This document shows positions 6,608-16,056 of a DNA stretch of 64,000 bases, one piece after another. Under the pieces are notes generated by a model. The model was not told the origin of the DNA. It did no database searches and worked only from the letters and a program-made list of their open reading frames with translations. The translations under genes and the position numbers were made by a program. Position 1 is the stretch's first letter. Each line of letters starts with the position of its first letter. Source of the stretch: DASXHY01 sp036272195. Its GTDB lineage: Bacteria > Verrucomicrobiota > Verrucomicrobiia > Limisphaerales > DASXHY01. The stretch is taken from NCBI GenBank assembly GCA_036272195.1, contig DATAZE010000044.1:30878-94877 (forward strand). Reading direction: 5' to 3'.

Positions 6608-8644
6608 ATGACGCTCGAGAAAGCCAAAGCGCGCCACGACCAGCTAGCCGATGAGATTCGCCGGCACGATCATGCTTATCATGTGCTCGCGCAACCCAGC
6701 ATCAGCGACCGCGATTACGACCGGCTCTATCACGAACTGCTCGATTTGGAGAAAGAATTTCCGCAACTCGCCACGCCCGATTCACCAAGCCAACGCGTCG
6801 GCGGAACGCCGTTGAAGGAGTTCAAACCGGTAAAGCACCTGGTGCCGATGCTGAGTTTGGACAATACCTATTCACAACAGGAGCTGCGCGATTTTGTCGC
6901 CCGCGTGCAACGGATCCTGCCGAATGAAACGCTGGATTGGGTGGTGGAGCCGAAGGTGGATGGCGTGGCGATTAGTCTGCGCTATGAAAACGGTTCGTTC
7001 ACCGTGGGCGCAACCCGCGGCGACGGCTCGACTGGCGATGACATTACTCCGAACCTGCGGACGATTCGAAGCATTCCGCAGCGGTTGCATGGAGACAAAA
7101 AGAACGGCGGCGCCGGTTTATTGGAAGTGCGTGGTGAAGTTTTTCTGACCAAAACCGGTTTTGAAAAATTGAATGTGGAGCGCAAAGCGGCCGGCGAAGA
7201 AACTTTTGCGAATCCCCGCAATGCCGCTGCCGGCTCACTCAAGCAACTCGATGCGCGGCTCGTGGCCAAACGCCCGCTGGACATCGTTGTTTATGGTCTC
7301 GGCAGTGTGGAGGGCGCGGCCCGGCAGCCCCAGACGCACGAGGAGATGCTGGCGTGGTTGAAAACGCTCGGCTTTAAAACGCCAGAGTGGACGCGGCATT
7401 GCAAATCCGCCGATGAACTTGTCACGGCCATCGACGACCTGGACAAGCTGCGAAAAACATTCCCTTACGAAACCGACGGTGCAGTCATCAAACTGAATTC
7501 CTACGCGCAACGGGAGCGGGCGGGGTTTACCTCCAAAGCGCCGCGCTGGGCCATCGCTTACAAATACGCCGCCGAACAAGCGGAGACGAAGGTTTTGGGA
7601 ATCATGATCACCGTGGGCCGCACTGGCGCGATCACGCCGACCGCGGAACTTGAGCCGGTGTTTCTCGCAGGGAGCACGATTAGCCGCGCGACGTTGCACA
7701 ACGAGGATTACATCCGCAAAAAAGACGTGCGCATCGGCGACACGGTCACGATTGAAAAAGCCGGCGAAGTCATTCCCAAAGTTGTGGATGTTGTTTTGAC
7801 GAAACGGATCGGGAAGGAAGTTTCGTTTCAATATCCCAAAATCTGTCCTGAGTGCGGATCCAAATTACAGAAGGAAATGCTGGGCGACGAAGATGAAGGT
7901 TCAGTCTGGCGCTGCCCTAACGCCGATTGCCCGGCACAGGTGCGGGGACACATCGAACATTGGTGCGCGCGCGGGGCGATGGACATTGAAGGCGGCGGCG
8001 AAGTGCTCGTTTATCAACTGGTAAAAAGCGGGCTCGTGCGCGATGTAGCGGAACTGTATTCGCTCAAGCTCGATGAAGTCGCCAATCTCGAACGGATGGG
8101 CAAAAAGTCGGCGCAAAATTTTCTCGACGGCATCGCGGCCAGCAAATCACGCGATGCCTGGCGCGTGCTTTACGGGCTTGGCATTTTGCATGTGGGCACC
8201 GGAGCGTCCAAATCGCTCGGCAAACACTTTCAGACGCTCGACGACATTTTCAGCGCGAATGCCGAGCAATTGATGGAAGCCGAAGACATCGGCGATGTGA
8301 TCGCGGGAAGTCTTACGCAATGGTTTGCCGACTCGCGAAATCGGGACCTGATTAATCGCCTGCGCAAGGCGGGCTTGAATTTCAATTCCGAGCTTTATCA
8401 GCCGCGCGCCGCGGCTGGGCCATTTGCCGGAAAAACTTTTGTGCTCACCGGCACCTTGCCGAATTTGAAACGCGAGGAGGCGGCGGCGAAGATTGAAGCA
8501 GCCGGTGGAAAAGTGAGCGGCAGCGTGAGCAAGAAAACGGATTTTGTGGTCGCGGGCGAAGATGCTGGTTCAAAACTCGACAAGGCCGCTGCGCTGGGCG
8601 TCAAAATCATCGACGAGGCGGAATTGCTGAGGATGCTCGAGTAA
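6608..8644 (+). CDS. ligA: NAD-dependent DNA ligase
   Basis: Seals nicks in duplex DNA using NAD+, essential for replication and repair. 678 residues, the normal LigA length. Domains in order: Ia NAD-binding region (HDHAYHVLAQPSISDRDYD), adenylation domain with KVDG and nucleophile Lys116, OB fold (GRTGAITPTAELEPV), Cys4 zinc finger (CPECGSKL ... CPNADCPAQ), helix-hairpin-helix region (ANLERMGKKSAQNFLDGI) and a C-terminal BRCT domain (GKTFVLTGTLPNLKREEAAA). All key residues are present. It is monocistronic between the divergent DUF4197 gene and the downstream protease gene, 300 bases away. Confidence 0.98.
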   Translation: MTLEKAKARHDQLADEIRRHDHAYHVLAQPSISDRDYDRLYHELLDLEKEFPQLATPDSPSQRVGGTPLKEFKPVKHLVPMLSLDNTYSQQELRDFVARVQRILPNETLDWVVEPKVDGVAISLRYENGSFTVGATRGDGSTGDDITPNLRTIRSIPQRLHGDKKNGGAGLLEVRGEVFLTKTGFEKLNVERKAAGEETFANPRNAAAGSLKQLDARLVAKRPLDIVVYGLGSVEGAARQPQTHEEMLAWLKTLGFKTPEWTRHCKSADELVTAIDDLDKLRKTFPYETDGAVIKLNSYAQRERAGFTSKAPRWAIAYKYAAEQAETKVLGIMITVGRTGAITPTAELEPVFLAGSTISRATLHNEDYIRKKDVRIGDTVTIEKAGEVIPKVVDVVLTKRIGKEVSFQYPKICPECGSKLQKEMLGDEDEGSVWRCPNADCPAQVRGHIEHWCARGAMDIEGGGEVLVYQLVKSGLVRDVAELYSLKLDEVANLERMGKKSAQNFLDGIAASKSRDAWRVLYGLGILHVGTGASKSLGKHFQTLDDIFSANAEQLMEAEDIGDVIAGSLTQWFADSRNRDLINRLRKAGLNFNSELYQPRAAAGPFAGKTFVLTGTLPNLKREEAAAKIEAAGGKVSGSVSKKTDFVVAGEDAGSKLDKAAALGVKIIDEAELLRMLE

Positions 8645-8944
8645 ATTGCGGGCAAGCGGCTGAGGGCTGCCGCAATCCAAAACCTAGCGGAATTGTCGCG
8701 ACCCGCAACGCGCGGAGGCCACCTGATTACTGTCTCACAATCAGACGCGCATTTTTCAGTTTGTATACTTCACAGACGGTGGCTAAACGAGGCCTCGATT
8801 GGTCATTTTTTGTCTTCTTCAATCAGGCTGTAAACACAGCGGTTTCTTCACTTTTTCCGTTCGCTAAAAATCGTCCGTAAAAGACCCCAAGCGCTCCCTC
8901 CATGGCATCCGGGCAGCTAAAGCCAAGGAGCGAAAAAGCGCTTT
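8645..8944. other. Intergenic region, no gene seen
   Basis: Spacer between ligA and the protease gene. A weak GC-rich hairpin (GCGGGCAAGC to GGGCTGCCGC) follows the ligA stop and may end transcription. The remainder is AT-richer than its surroundings and presumably holds the protease promoter, but no convincing -35/-10 pair stands out. An AAGGAG at 8925-8930 is a possible ribosome-binding site for the GTG at 8945. Confidence 0.4.
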
Positions 8945-11383
8945 GTGGAACCAACAACGCACAGATCATCCAATGCAGCGAACCGGACATTGTTCTGGGT
9001 CACGCAAATTATTTTTGCGCTCGCCATTTCCATCGCCGGCGCCCGCGAACATCCGCGCTACGTTGCCGGGCAAATTCTCGTGAAGCCGCGCGCCGGAGTT
9101 TCCGAATCGACTCTCGCGACCAAGCTCGGCAGGCGCGGCGCAGTTTCCCATCTCAAGTTGCAGCGCCTGAATGTGCGTGTCGTCAAAGTCTCTGAGGAGA
9201 ATGTTGAAGCGACGCTGGCTGCGCTCAAGAATGATCCCGACATTGAATTTGCCGAGCGCGATTACGTGGCGGAAGTGGCGTTCGTGCCCAATGATTCCGA
9301 CGTGGCAAACGAATGGCACCTTTCGAAAATTCAAGCGTTCCAGGCGTGGGACGGAACCATCGGCAACGGCAATGTTGTAGTGGCAGTTTTGGATTCGGGC
9401 GTGACCTTGAACCAACCGGATCTCGCCGGCCGAATTTTGCCCGGCTACGATTTTGTCAACACCAACCAAAACATCACGGATGATTTCGGTCACGGCACGG
9501 CGGTGACGGGAGTGATCGCCGCCAACGGCAACAACGGCCAGGGCGTCGCGGGTATCGCTTACGATTGCAGCGTGCTGCCGGTGAAGGTGATGGACAATAA
9601 CGGATTCGCGCCTTATTCGACGATTGCCGCCGGCATCAAATACGCGGTGGACAACGGCGCACGGGTCATCAATCTCAGCATCGCGGGCAGCGCGCCTTCG
9701 GCGACGTTGCAGGACGCGATCGATTACGCCTGGAGCAACAACGTGGTCGTAGTAGCTGCCGCCGGGAACAACGCGGACAGCACGCCGCAATATCCCGCCG
9801 CGTGCAATCATGTGCTGGGCGTTTCCTCCACCGCGCCCGACGATTCGTTGTCATATTTTTCGAGTTTCGGCAGTGACATAAAAATTTCCGCGCCCGGGGA
9901 AACCATCTGGACCACTCAATCTGATTTGAACAATCCTTATGGTCCCTGGCGCGGGACTTCCTTCGCCTCGCCGGTTGTGGCGGCGGTGGCGGCGCTGGTC
10001 ATTTCCGCCAATCCCACGCTGTCCAACGACCAGATTGTTTCGCTGCTGGAGCAATCCGCGGACGACATCGGGGCGCCGGGCTATGATACGTCCTTCGGTT
10101 ACGGCCGCGTGAATGCGTTGCGGGCGGTGAGCGCCGCGAGCGCGCTGCCGGGCGCGGTTTCGCCCGCACCGCAGGCTGCGCCGTCGGTGGTTCTGTCCAC
10201 GCCTAACGCCAATGCACAATTTGCCCTGGGCACAAATATTTCGCTGCAAGTCGTCGGTTCGGCAAGCCATGCGGGCGGGGTCATCACCAATGTCGCGCTC
10301 ATCGTTAATGGTGTGCAACTCGCCGACGGATCGGCGTCGCCGTTCAGTTTAAATTGGACGCCTACGCAGGCGGGCGAGTACTCCGTTGTCGCGGTTGTCG
10401 CCGATGACGGCGGTCTTATCGCAACTTCTTCGGCGATCAATATTTTGGTGACAAATTCGGCAACACCGCCGCCGCCTGTGACTCCTCCGCCGTCCTCCAG
10501 CGCGACTCTGGCGGTGCAAACCACGGGGGTGGGAATCGTTTCTCCGAAATTAAACGGGGCACAACTTTTGGTGGGCAAAACCTATACCTTGCGGGCCAGG
10601 GCAGGCGCGGGCCAGGTGTTTGCAGGCTGGAGCGGCGCTGCATCCTCTTCACCCACACTGACGTTCGTGATGCAATCGAACCTGGTGCTCACGGCGAATT
10701 TCATTCCCAATCCGTTCCTGGCGGTGAAAGGAAATTACGCCGGCCTCGCTGCGAATACGGATGTCGTGACGCCGGAAAACTCCGGCTATTTTGGATTAAC
10801 GGTCGCCGCCTCGGGTGCGTTCAGCGGCAAGCTGTTGTTTGGCGGCGGGCGCTATCCGTTTCACGGAAAATTGGATTTGGGTGGCAACGCGGCGGTGGCG
10901 GTCAGCCGCGGAAAACTTTCGAGCCCGTTAATGATGACGCTGCATACGGACCTCTCGAATGGCACGGATCGAGTGAGCGGTTCGTTGACGAACGGTGCGT
11001 GGGTTTCCGCTGTGAGCGGCGACCGAAACGTCTTTAATTCGCGGCTCAATCCACCCGCGCAAGCTGGCTTGCGCGATTTCATTTTGCAGCGGGCGGACAA
11101 TACCGCTGTCGAAGCGGGAGTGGGCGCGGGGAAAATCGCCGCCTCGGGCACGACCAGCGTGAGCGGCAGCCTCGACAATGGAACAAAATTTCGCGCCGCG
11201 AGTTTGCTAGCGAAAAATGGTGATTGTCCCTTTTACCTTTCGTTGAGCAAGGGCAACGAGGTGGTCATCGGCTGGCTCAATTTTCCGAAGGCGGACAATC
11301 CCACAGCGACCGGCACGGTGTTGTGGGTGAAGAGCGGGACGAATACTTTCAGCGCGCAATTGCAGGCGGCCTCGGCGCCGTAA
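8945..11383 (+). CDS. Secreted subtilisin-like serine protease with Ig-like and repeat domains
   Basis: A protein of 812 residues starting at a GTG. A signal peptide (LFWVTQIIFALAISIAGA) is followed by an I9-like propeptide (HPRYVAGQILVKPRAG to DPDIEFAERDYVAEV). The peptidase S8 domain has all three catalytic residues: Asp150 in VAVLDSGV, His183 in GHGTAVTG and Ser339 in GTSFASP. After the catalytic domain come an Ig-like domain (about residues 420-515), a Pro-rich linker (TPPPPVTPPPSSS), an InlB-B/bacterial repeat domain (YTLRARAGAGQVFAGWSG) and a C-terminal beta-rich module (about 600-810) with repeated SG.L.NG motifs. It is probably an extracellular or surface degradative protease. The N-terminal 15 residues before the hydrophobic stretch are unusually long, so a slightly later start is possible. 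Confidence 0.93.
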   Translation: MEPTTHRSSNAANRTLFWVTQIIFALAISIAGAREHPRYVAGQILVKPRAGVSESTLATKLGRRGAVSHLKLQRLNVRVVKVSEENVEATLAALKNDPDIEFAERDYVAEVAFVPNDSDVANEWHLSKIQAFQAWDGTIGNGNVVVAVLDSGVTLNQPDLAGRILPGYDFVNTNQNITDDFGHGTAVTGVIAANGNNGQGVAGIAYDCSVLPVKVMDNNGFAPYSTIAAGIKYAVDNGARVINLSIAGSAPSATLQDAIDYAWSNNVVVVAAAGNNADSTPQYPAACNHVLGVSSTAPDDSLSYFSSFGSDIKISAPGETIWTTQSDLNNPYGPWRGTSFASPVVAAVAALVISANPTLSNDQIVSLLEQSADDIGAPGYDTSFGYGRVNALRAVSAASALPGAVSPAPQAAPSVVLSTPNANAQFALGTNISLQVVGSASHAGGVITNVALIVNGVQLADGSASPFSLNWTPTQAGEYSVVAVVADDGGLIATSSAINILVTNSATPPPPVTPPPSSSATLAVQTTGVGIVSPKLNGAQLLVGKTYTLRARAGAGQVFAGWSGAASSSPTLTFVMQSNLVLTANFIPNPFLAVKGNYAGLAANTDVVTPENSGYFGLTVAASGAFSGKLLFGGGRYPFHGKLDLGGNAAVAVSRGKLSSPLMMTLHTDLSNGTDRVSGSLTNGAWVSAVSGDRNVFNSRLNPPAQAGLRDFILQRADNTAVEAGVGAGKIAASGTTSVSGSLDNGTKFRAASLLAKNGDCPFYLSLSKGNEVVIGWLNFPKADNPTATGTVLWVKSGTNTFSAQLQAASAP

Positions 11384-11409
11384 CGGCATGATACGAACAA
11401 ACGCGAACG

Positions 11410-11477
11410 CCTGGGAGCGCTGGCGTCCCGCCGGCGAGTTTCGAGGTTCGGGCCGGCGAGACGCCGGCGCTCCCAGG
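11410..11477. repeat. Long inverted repeat (CCTGGGAGCGC family)
   Basis: The left arm starts CCTGGGAGCGCTGGCGTCCC and the right arm ends GCCGGCGCTCCCAGG. The two arms pair over about 26 bases with few mismatches, leaving a short loop. It lies 26 bases after the protease stop and could end transcription from either side. A single-arm copy occurs at 51120-51142. Confidence 0.75.
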
Positions 11478-11487
11478 AATTCATCGA

Positions 11488-11512
11488 GAGCCTCCTTACG
11501 TCGGCTGCTACA
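11488..11512. repeat. Dispersed GAGCCTCC...GCTGCTACA repeat, copy 1
   Basis: A 25-base sequence beginning GAGCCTCCTTACGTC and ending GGCTGCTACA. Related copies are at 39879-39903 (one mismatch) and 53366-53390. At the two other sites an inverted partner arm is present; here only one arm is seen, next to the GH57 stop codon. Confidence 0.8.
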
Positions 11513-11518
11513 AAGTTT

Positions 11519-13093
11519 TTAAGCCCAATAGCGGTAATCGACCTCGGGAAAGATATTATCGCGCGCTTCGATCTGCTTCAGCCACGGGTCGTCCACGCTC
11601 GTGTTCGTGAGTTGTTCGTGCAACGCGAGAAAGCGAAACAAGTGATCTTTGACGCGTTTGCGCGCGTAATCGGGGCTGGTGCCGGTGCGCAGGATAAACG
11701 GCCAGTCGCTTGCCTGGGCGAGAAGAAGTTCGCGCGCGGCCTGCTTTAGCGCGCGCTCCTGCAACGGAGTTGCCCTGGGAAAATTCCGTGCGAGTTTTGT
11801 CATTCGCTCCTGCGCGACCTGAAGGTGCGGATAAATCCATTCGTTCGTTTCGTTCAACCACACGCGCCAATAGCCTTCTTCACCCCAACTGGACGCGCCG
11901 GGTCTGGCGACCTGGTTTGAGGGAAATTCTTTCAGGTACTCTTCCGGCGTCGTGAACGAGAAAACATTTTGATCGTAGTACGCTTTGCGGACAAAATAAT
12001 CTAGGAACTCCGGCCCTTCATACCACCAATGCCCGAACAACTCGGCGTCATAAGGCGACAGCACGAGCGGCGGACGGTCCATGATGAGGGCGAGGCGCTC
12101 GATTTGCGCCACGCGCGCTTCGAGAAAATGCTGCGCGTGACCGGCGGCGATTTGCAACGCCGCCGCGCGATGGTAAACCTGCTTCTGCGACGAATCCCCG
12201 GTGATGCGAAAATATTTCAGGCCGGTAAAGCCGCGTTTGTCCGGCGCGGGCATGTAGGGCCGGACGTAATCCAGGTCGAGGTCGAACCCGATGTCGCGGT
12301 AAAAATCGCGATAGTTGACGTCGCCGGGATAACCTTCGTGTTTGCTCCAGACCTGTTTGGCGGAATCGAGGTCGCGTCCAAAAGCGGCAATGCCGTTGGG
12401 CGTAAAAATCGGCGCGAAAACCCCGTAACGCGGCCGCGGGTTCGCGTGCAACAAACCGTGCGTATCGGTGATGAACCAGCGGATGTTCGCCTCCTGAAGA
12501 ACCGTTTCCACGCCGTCCACATACGCGCATTCCGGCAGCCAGATGCCGCGTGGGTCACGGCCAAAACAACTGCGATAATGATCGCGCGCGACGAGAATTT
12601 GCGCGCGCAGACTGGGTGCATGATTGGCCAGCAGCGGCAACAACGCGTGGGTGGCGGCGCTAGTGATGATTTCCAGCAGGCCCGCGTCCTGAAACGACGC
12701 GAAGGCCGCGACGAGATTTTTTTTGCGGGCGAAATAGTAATCGCGGATTTCGCCGAGCCGCTGGTGATACAATTGGGCGAGTTGATTCAGCGGCTTGTCC
12801 CAATGCGTGCGATGCAGTTCCTTTTCCGCGAGGTCAATGAGCGCCTCGAGATGCCGCACGTAACGATCCTGCAAAAGCGGGTCGAGCAGCATCGCGCACA
12901 ACGTCGGCGTGAGCGTGAGCGTGAGCCGGGTGTCCATGCCGTCCCGCTGCCAGCGTTCCATCATTTGCAGCAGCGGCACATAGGTTTCGGTGATGGCTTC
13001 GAATAGCCAGTTTTCCTCCAGGAATTTCTCGTGCTCGGGATGCCGGACGAAGGGCAGATGCGCGTGGAGGATGAGCGAGAGGTGTCCTTGCAT
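11519..13093 (-). CDS. GH57 family 1,4-alpha-glucan branching-type enzyme
   Basis: A protein of 524 residues, the usual size of GH57 branching enzymes (DUF1957 type). The N-terminal strand HLSLILHAHLPFVRHPE is the family's first conserved region. The proposed catalytic pair is present: nucleophile Glu188 in GIWLPECAY and Asp349 in LSPYDAELFGHWWYEGP. The C-terminal helical domain includes SSWGEEGYWRVWLNETNEWI. It would act in cytosolic glycogen or alpha-glucan metabolism by making alpha-1,6 branches; an alpha-amylase-like activity is the alternative. It is downstream of a DUF4912 gene on the same strand, a neighbour often seen with this family. Confidence 0.92.
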   Translation of the reverse strand: MQGHLSLILHAHLPFVRHPEHEKFLEENWLFEAITETYVPLLQMMERWQRDGMDTRLTLTLTPTLCAMLLDPLLQDRYVRHLEALIDLAEKELHRTHWDKPLNQLAQLYHQRLGEIRDYYFARKKNLVAAFASFQDAGLLEIITSAATHALLPLLANHAPSLRAQILVARDHYRSCFGRDPRGIWLPECAYVDGVETVLQEANIRWFITDTHGLLHANPRPRYGVFAPIFTPNGIAAFGRDLDSAKQVWSKHEGYPGDVNYRDFYRDIGFDLDLDYVRPYMPAPDKRGFTGLKYFRITGDSSQKQVYHRAAALQIAAGHAQHFLEARVAQIERLALIMDRPPLVLSPYDAELFGHWWYEGPEFLDYFVRKAYYDQNVFSFTTPEEYLKEFPSNQVARPGASSWGEEGYWRVWLNETNEWIYPHLQVAQERMTKLARNFPRATPLQERALKQAARELLLAQASDWPFILRTGTSPDYARKRVKDHLFRFLALHEQLTNTSVDDPWLKQIEARDNIFPEVDYRYWA

Positions 13094-13116
13094 GTCGGGT
13101 CAGGAAAGCGGATGCG

Positions 13117-13386
13117 TCATTGGTCGGTATCTTCCGTATCGTCGATGTCGTCGGTCAATTGCTCGGCCAGCGATTCGCTTCCGGCAAATAAAATCACGCC
13201 CAGCAACAACAGCCCCGCGCCTATTATATAATGCCAGATATTGGTTTTGACCGGGTCAATGTGGTCATGCACCTGGATTTGATGGTGCTCGATTTCCAAT
13301 CCGATTTCCAGCGCCCCAAAAACCATCAGTCCGCCAGCGATAATTTGAATGAGGGTGCGAACGGGGCGTTTCATTAGCAACGACAA
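13117..13386 (-). CDS. Small two-helix membrane protein
   Basis: A protein of 89 residues, not recognised. Two hydrophobic segments (TLIQIIAGGLMVFGALEIGL and WHYIIGAGLLLLGVILFAG) flank a His/Asp-rich loop (IEHHQIQVHDHIDPVKT), and the C terminus is strongly acidic (DDIDDTEDTDQ). It is six bases downstream of the DUF4912 gene and 23 bases upstream of the GH57 gene on the same strand, so it is likely part of one transcript with them. The histidines in the loop might bind metal, but that is speculation. Confidence 0.65.
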   Translation of the reverse strand: MSLLMKRPVRTLIQIIAGGLMVFGALEIGLEIEHHQIQVHDHIDPVKTNIWHYIIGAGLLLLGVILFAGSESLAEQLTDDIDDTEDTDQ

Positions 13387-13392
13387 ACCGGC

Positions 13393-15294
13393 TTAGAAAT
13401 TCTCCAACTGCAATTTCTGCAATGACGGATCCTGCGGATGCGCGCACACATCGCCGCGATATTCCGTTTGCCGGCTGAATTTCAACTCGGCGGCGCGCCC
13501 GTCTGTCTGGTCGGCGGAAATGGCGACCACCGGCATCTCGTAATTCCCATCCGGCAATGCGAAGCGATAGCTGAATGAACCATCGGAGCGCAATTTTATT
13601 TTTCGCCCGCCGATGGAAACGGTCGCGTCCGGCTCGGTCGCGCCATAAACAATCAGTTCGGCGTTCACGTTGAACCAGAAACCTTTCAACTTCTCCTGTT
13701 TGCCGGTGGGACTCGAAATTCCGGTGATTGCTTCCGAGGGCGAAGTGGGCGCGCCGGGGGCCAAAGCGCCCAGTTCCGCAGCGGTCATCGAGGCGAGTTC
13801 CTGCACCAGCTGGCGGCGAATCACTTCCGTAATTTCCATCGAGCCCATCCATACGCGTCGCACGTGGTCCATGCTGATGACTTCGGCCAGCGCGCGTTCC
13901 TGCGCGGGTATCCATGCGGACGGCTTCCACGCGGAGCGCTTTTTCCCGCGCGCGCTCTGAGGCAAAGACGCGGTTTGTGAAGGTGCGGTAGCGGGAGGAA
14001 ACGAGATCGTTGAGATATGCGGCAATCCAGTGTGACCGTCGGCGCGCAATTCCTGCAACGCCTGGGCCAGCGGCGGATTTTCGTGCACGGCTTCCTTCAC
14101 GAGCGAAAGTAATTTCTCCATCGGCACCTCAAACGGCATGGTGCTGAACTCGGCGGAAGTATCGGCAGACACGGCGTCCGGCGGTGTGAGCGTGGTGGCG
14201 GAAGTGGAAACCACGGTCCACTTATCGGCGGCGGAATAATAGCCGAGTTCCGCCAGGTAGCGCGTGTTCGCCTGCTCGACGTGCACAAACCAATGACGCG
14301 ATTCCGGATGCACCTGGACTTCGACGGCGGGTTTGCCACGCGTCGCCTCAATATAGATGCGCACAACCAGATGGCCGTCGCGCGAATAGGCGTTGTAACG
14401 GCGCTGCTGGTCGCCCGACAAATCCCAATGTGCGTAAAGCCAATGGGGGTCGCGCGCGGCCAACAAAATCGCGCCGGTGCCGTACGATTCCGGCAGTTCG
14501 CCCTCCGTGGGAAGTTTTTCCACCCGCGCCTTTGGCCCAAGGGCATAACGCTGGCCCGGGCCGCTGACGTGGGACGGTCCCGATTTATCACCTTCGAGCA
14601 AAATAGCAGGAATTCGGGCCGGCGCTTTGCGAGCGGGGCGGGCGGCTTGTTTCACCGGTAGAGGAGGTGCAGTGAAGGTGTGTTTTTCTAGCGGGATTGT
14701 TTTTTCGGCCGCGGGAAGTTTTGTTATCGCAACGGGCTTTGTTAAAACGGCCGGTTTTGTTTCACCCGCGGATTTGGCGATAATCACAGGTTTGATGCCA
14801 ATGACAGGCTTGATGCGAGGCTTGGGTTTTACAACGGCGTCCAGCTTCGCTTCGATCGCAGGCTTAATTGGAGCCGGCGGTTCTGGTTTGGCCACCGGTT
14901 TTTTCTCCTCGACGGGTTTGGCAGCAATCGCAGTTTTCGGTTCCTTCAAAGACTTGACTGCTGGCGGGGGTCGGGTCTCTGTCACCGGCTTGATCTCGGG
15001 CAATGGCTCCGGCTTGACCGGAGGCTTCGTTTCCTTCGCAGGCTTGACCGTGACCTTTTTGGTTTTGGCCTTGGGTTTGATTTCGACCGCTTTTGGCTTT
15101 GTCGCGGGCTTTGCTTTCACGGGCGTCACCGGTTTCTCAGTTTTTACGGCGAGTTTGCGGACTTTTTTTACAGCGGCGACCTTCGGCTTTTTGGAAGACT
15201 TAGGCTTCACGGTCTTCGCGCCTGTTTTAGGTACGGCCGAAACGGCCCGCCGGGAAAGCGGCTTGGCCACGGTGATCTTCTTTGGCTTCTTCAT
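13393..15294 (-). CDS. DUF4912 protein with long Lys/Pro/Ala-rich N-terminal tail
   Basis: A protein of 633 residues. Residues 1-~235 are a low-complexity basic tail of repeated K-P-x motifs (for example KAKPATKPKAVEIKPKAKTK), resembling histone-H1-like tails. The DUF4912 domain follows at about 265-400 (GTGAILLAARDPHWLYAHWD, WFVHVEQANTRYLAELGYY). A C-terminal part of about 230 residues has RALAEVISMDHVRRVWMGS and a beta-sandwich-like end (FWFNVNAELIVYGATEPDAT). DUF4912 has no firmly established function. Its position upstream of the GH57 gene matches the association seen in other bacteria and suggests a role in glucan handling. The basic tail could bind nucleic acid or anionic polymer. Confidence 0.82.
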   Translation of the reverse strand: MKKPKKITVAKPLSRRAVSAVPKTGAKTVKPKSSKKPKVAAVKKVRKLAVKTEKPVTPVKAKPATKPKAVEIKPKAKTKKVTVKPAKETKPPVKPEPLPEIKPVTETRPPPAVKSLKEPKTAIAAKPVEEKKPVAKPEPPAPIKPAIEAKLDAVVKPKPRIKPVIGIKPVIIAKSAGETKPAVLTKPVAITKLPAAEKTIPLEKHTFTAPPLPVKQAARPARKAPARIPAILLEGDKSGPSHVSGPGQRYALGPKARVEKLPTEGELPESYGTGAILLAARDPHWLYAHWDLSGDQQRRYNAYSRDGHLVVRIYIEATRGKPAVEVQVHPESRHWFVHVEQANTRYLAELGYYSAADKWTVVSTSATTLTPPDAVSADTSAEFSTMPFEVPMEKLLSLVKEAVHENPPLAQALQELRADGHTGLPHISTISFPPATAPSQTASLPQSARGKKRSAWKPSAWIPAQERALAEVISMDHVRRVWMGSMEITEVIRRQLVQELASMTAAELGALAPGAPTSPSEAITGISSPTGKQEKLKGFWFNVNAELIVYGATEPDATVSIGGRKIKLRSDGSFSYRFALPDGNYEMPVVAISADQTDGRAAELKFSRQTEYRGDVCAHPQDPSLQKLQLENF

Positions 15295-15589
15295 AACAAC
15301 AGTCCTTGCGACGGGGTGGCGCGCCTGCTCGTGGAGATTAAGCCCCGAATTTCAGCCGCGCAACGGTAATTTGGTTTGCGCCCGTTGGGTAAATCCGCAG
15401 CGCCGCGCATCCAACATCATTCCCGTCCTCGCCCTCGAAATCCGCCACAAATCGAGAACGAAGACGACAGAGAAGACGAAGAACGAACATCCTTTAGCGT
15501 TCAAGATGCGCACGATTTGTTCTTGTTCCGCAAACTTTCTTGCAAAGAAAATATTCGGGCATTAAGTTGCGATTAGCAAACCGGCGAAT

Positions 15590-15991
15590 ATGGGAGTTTC
15601 CAAATCAAAAACCGAGAGCGAGCGATTGCGTCCGCGTATTTTCATCGTGGACGACGAACCTATTTTACTGGAGCTGGCCCAGAATATTTTAAGCGACTTG
15701 AATTACGACATGCAAACGTTCACCAATCCCGAGATGGCTTTGCAGGTCTTTGCGGCGGCAGACAAACCGCCGGAACTGGTCATCACCGATTTCGCGATGC
15801 ACGAAATGGACGGGTTGGATTTGATCCGGGCATGTCGCCGCCGGAATTCGAAACAAAAAATCCTGATGGTCAGCGGCACGGTGGATGAATCCATTTTCGC
15901 CAACACGGACGTCAGACCGGACCGGTTTCTCGCCAAACCCTACCAGCCTGCGGCGCTCATGAAGGTCGTGCAGGAGCTTCTTGGCAATTGA
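15590..15991 (+). CDS. Single-domain response regulator (receiver)
   Basis: A protein of 133 residues: a stand-alone REC domain after a 14-residue charged tail. The acidic pocket is in FIVDDEP, the phosphoacceptor is Asp67 in LVITDFAM, the Thr/Ser position is in LMVSGTV, and the conserved lysine is in FLAKPYQP. There is no output domain, so it probably passes phosphate on or acts by protein contact. No kinase is adjacent, and the following AsmA-like gene starts 65 bases later on the same strand. Confidence 0.9.
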   Translation: MGVSKSKTESERLRPRIFIVDDEPILLELAQNILSDLNYDMQTFTNPEMALQVFAAADKPPELVITDFAMHEMDGLDLIRACRRRNSKQKILMVSGTVDESIFANTDVRPDRFLAKPYQPAALMKVVQELLGN

Positions 15992-16056
15992 CGGGGGGCG
16001 GCCCCTCAGCGAGATTGGCCGAAGCAGGAAGTTGTCAAATTCAACCCAGTCGACTT

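Noticed and set aside
8902..9195. 97-codon plus-strand frame overlapping the protease start
   Set aside because: Out of frame with the protease, whose signal peptide, propeptide and catalytic domain are continuous from 8945.
12029..13006. 325-codon plus-strand frame opposite the GH57 gene
   Set aside because: No start context or homology; GH57 with catalytic residues is on the other strand.
14627..15565. 312-codon plus-strand frame with a hydrophobic, Gly-rich translation
   Set aside because: It is the shadow of the Lys/Pro/Ala repeats of the DUF4912 gene, whose domain and strand are clear.
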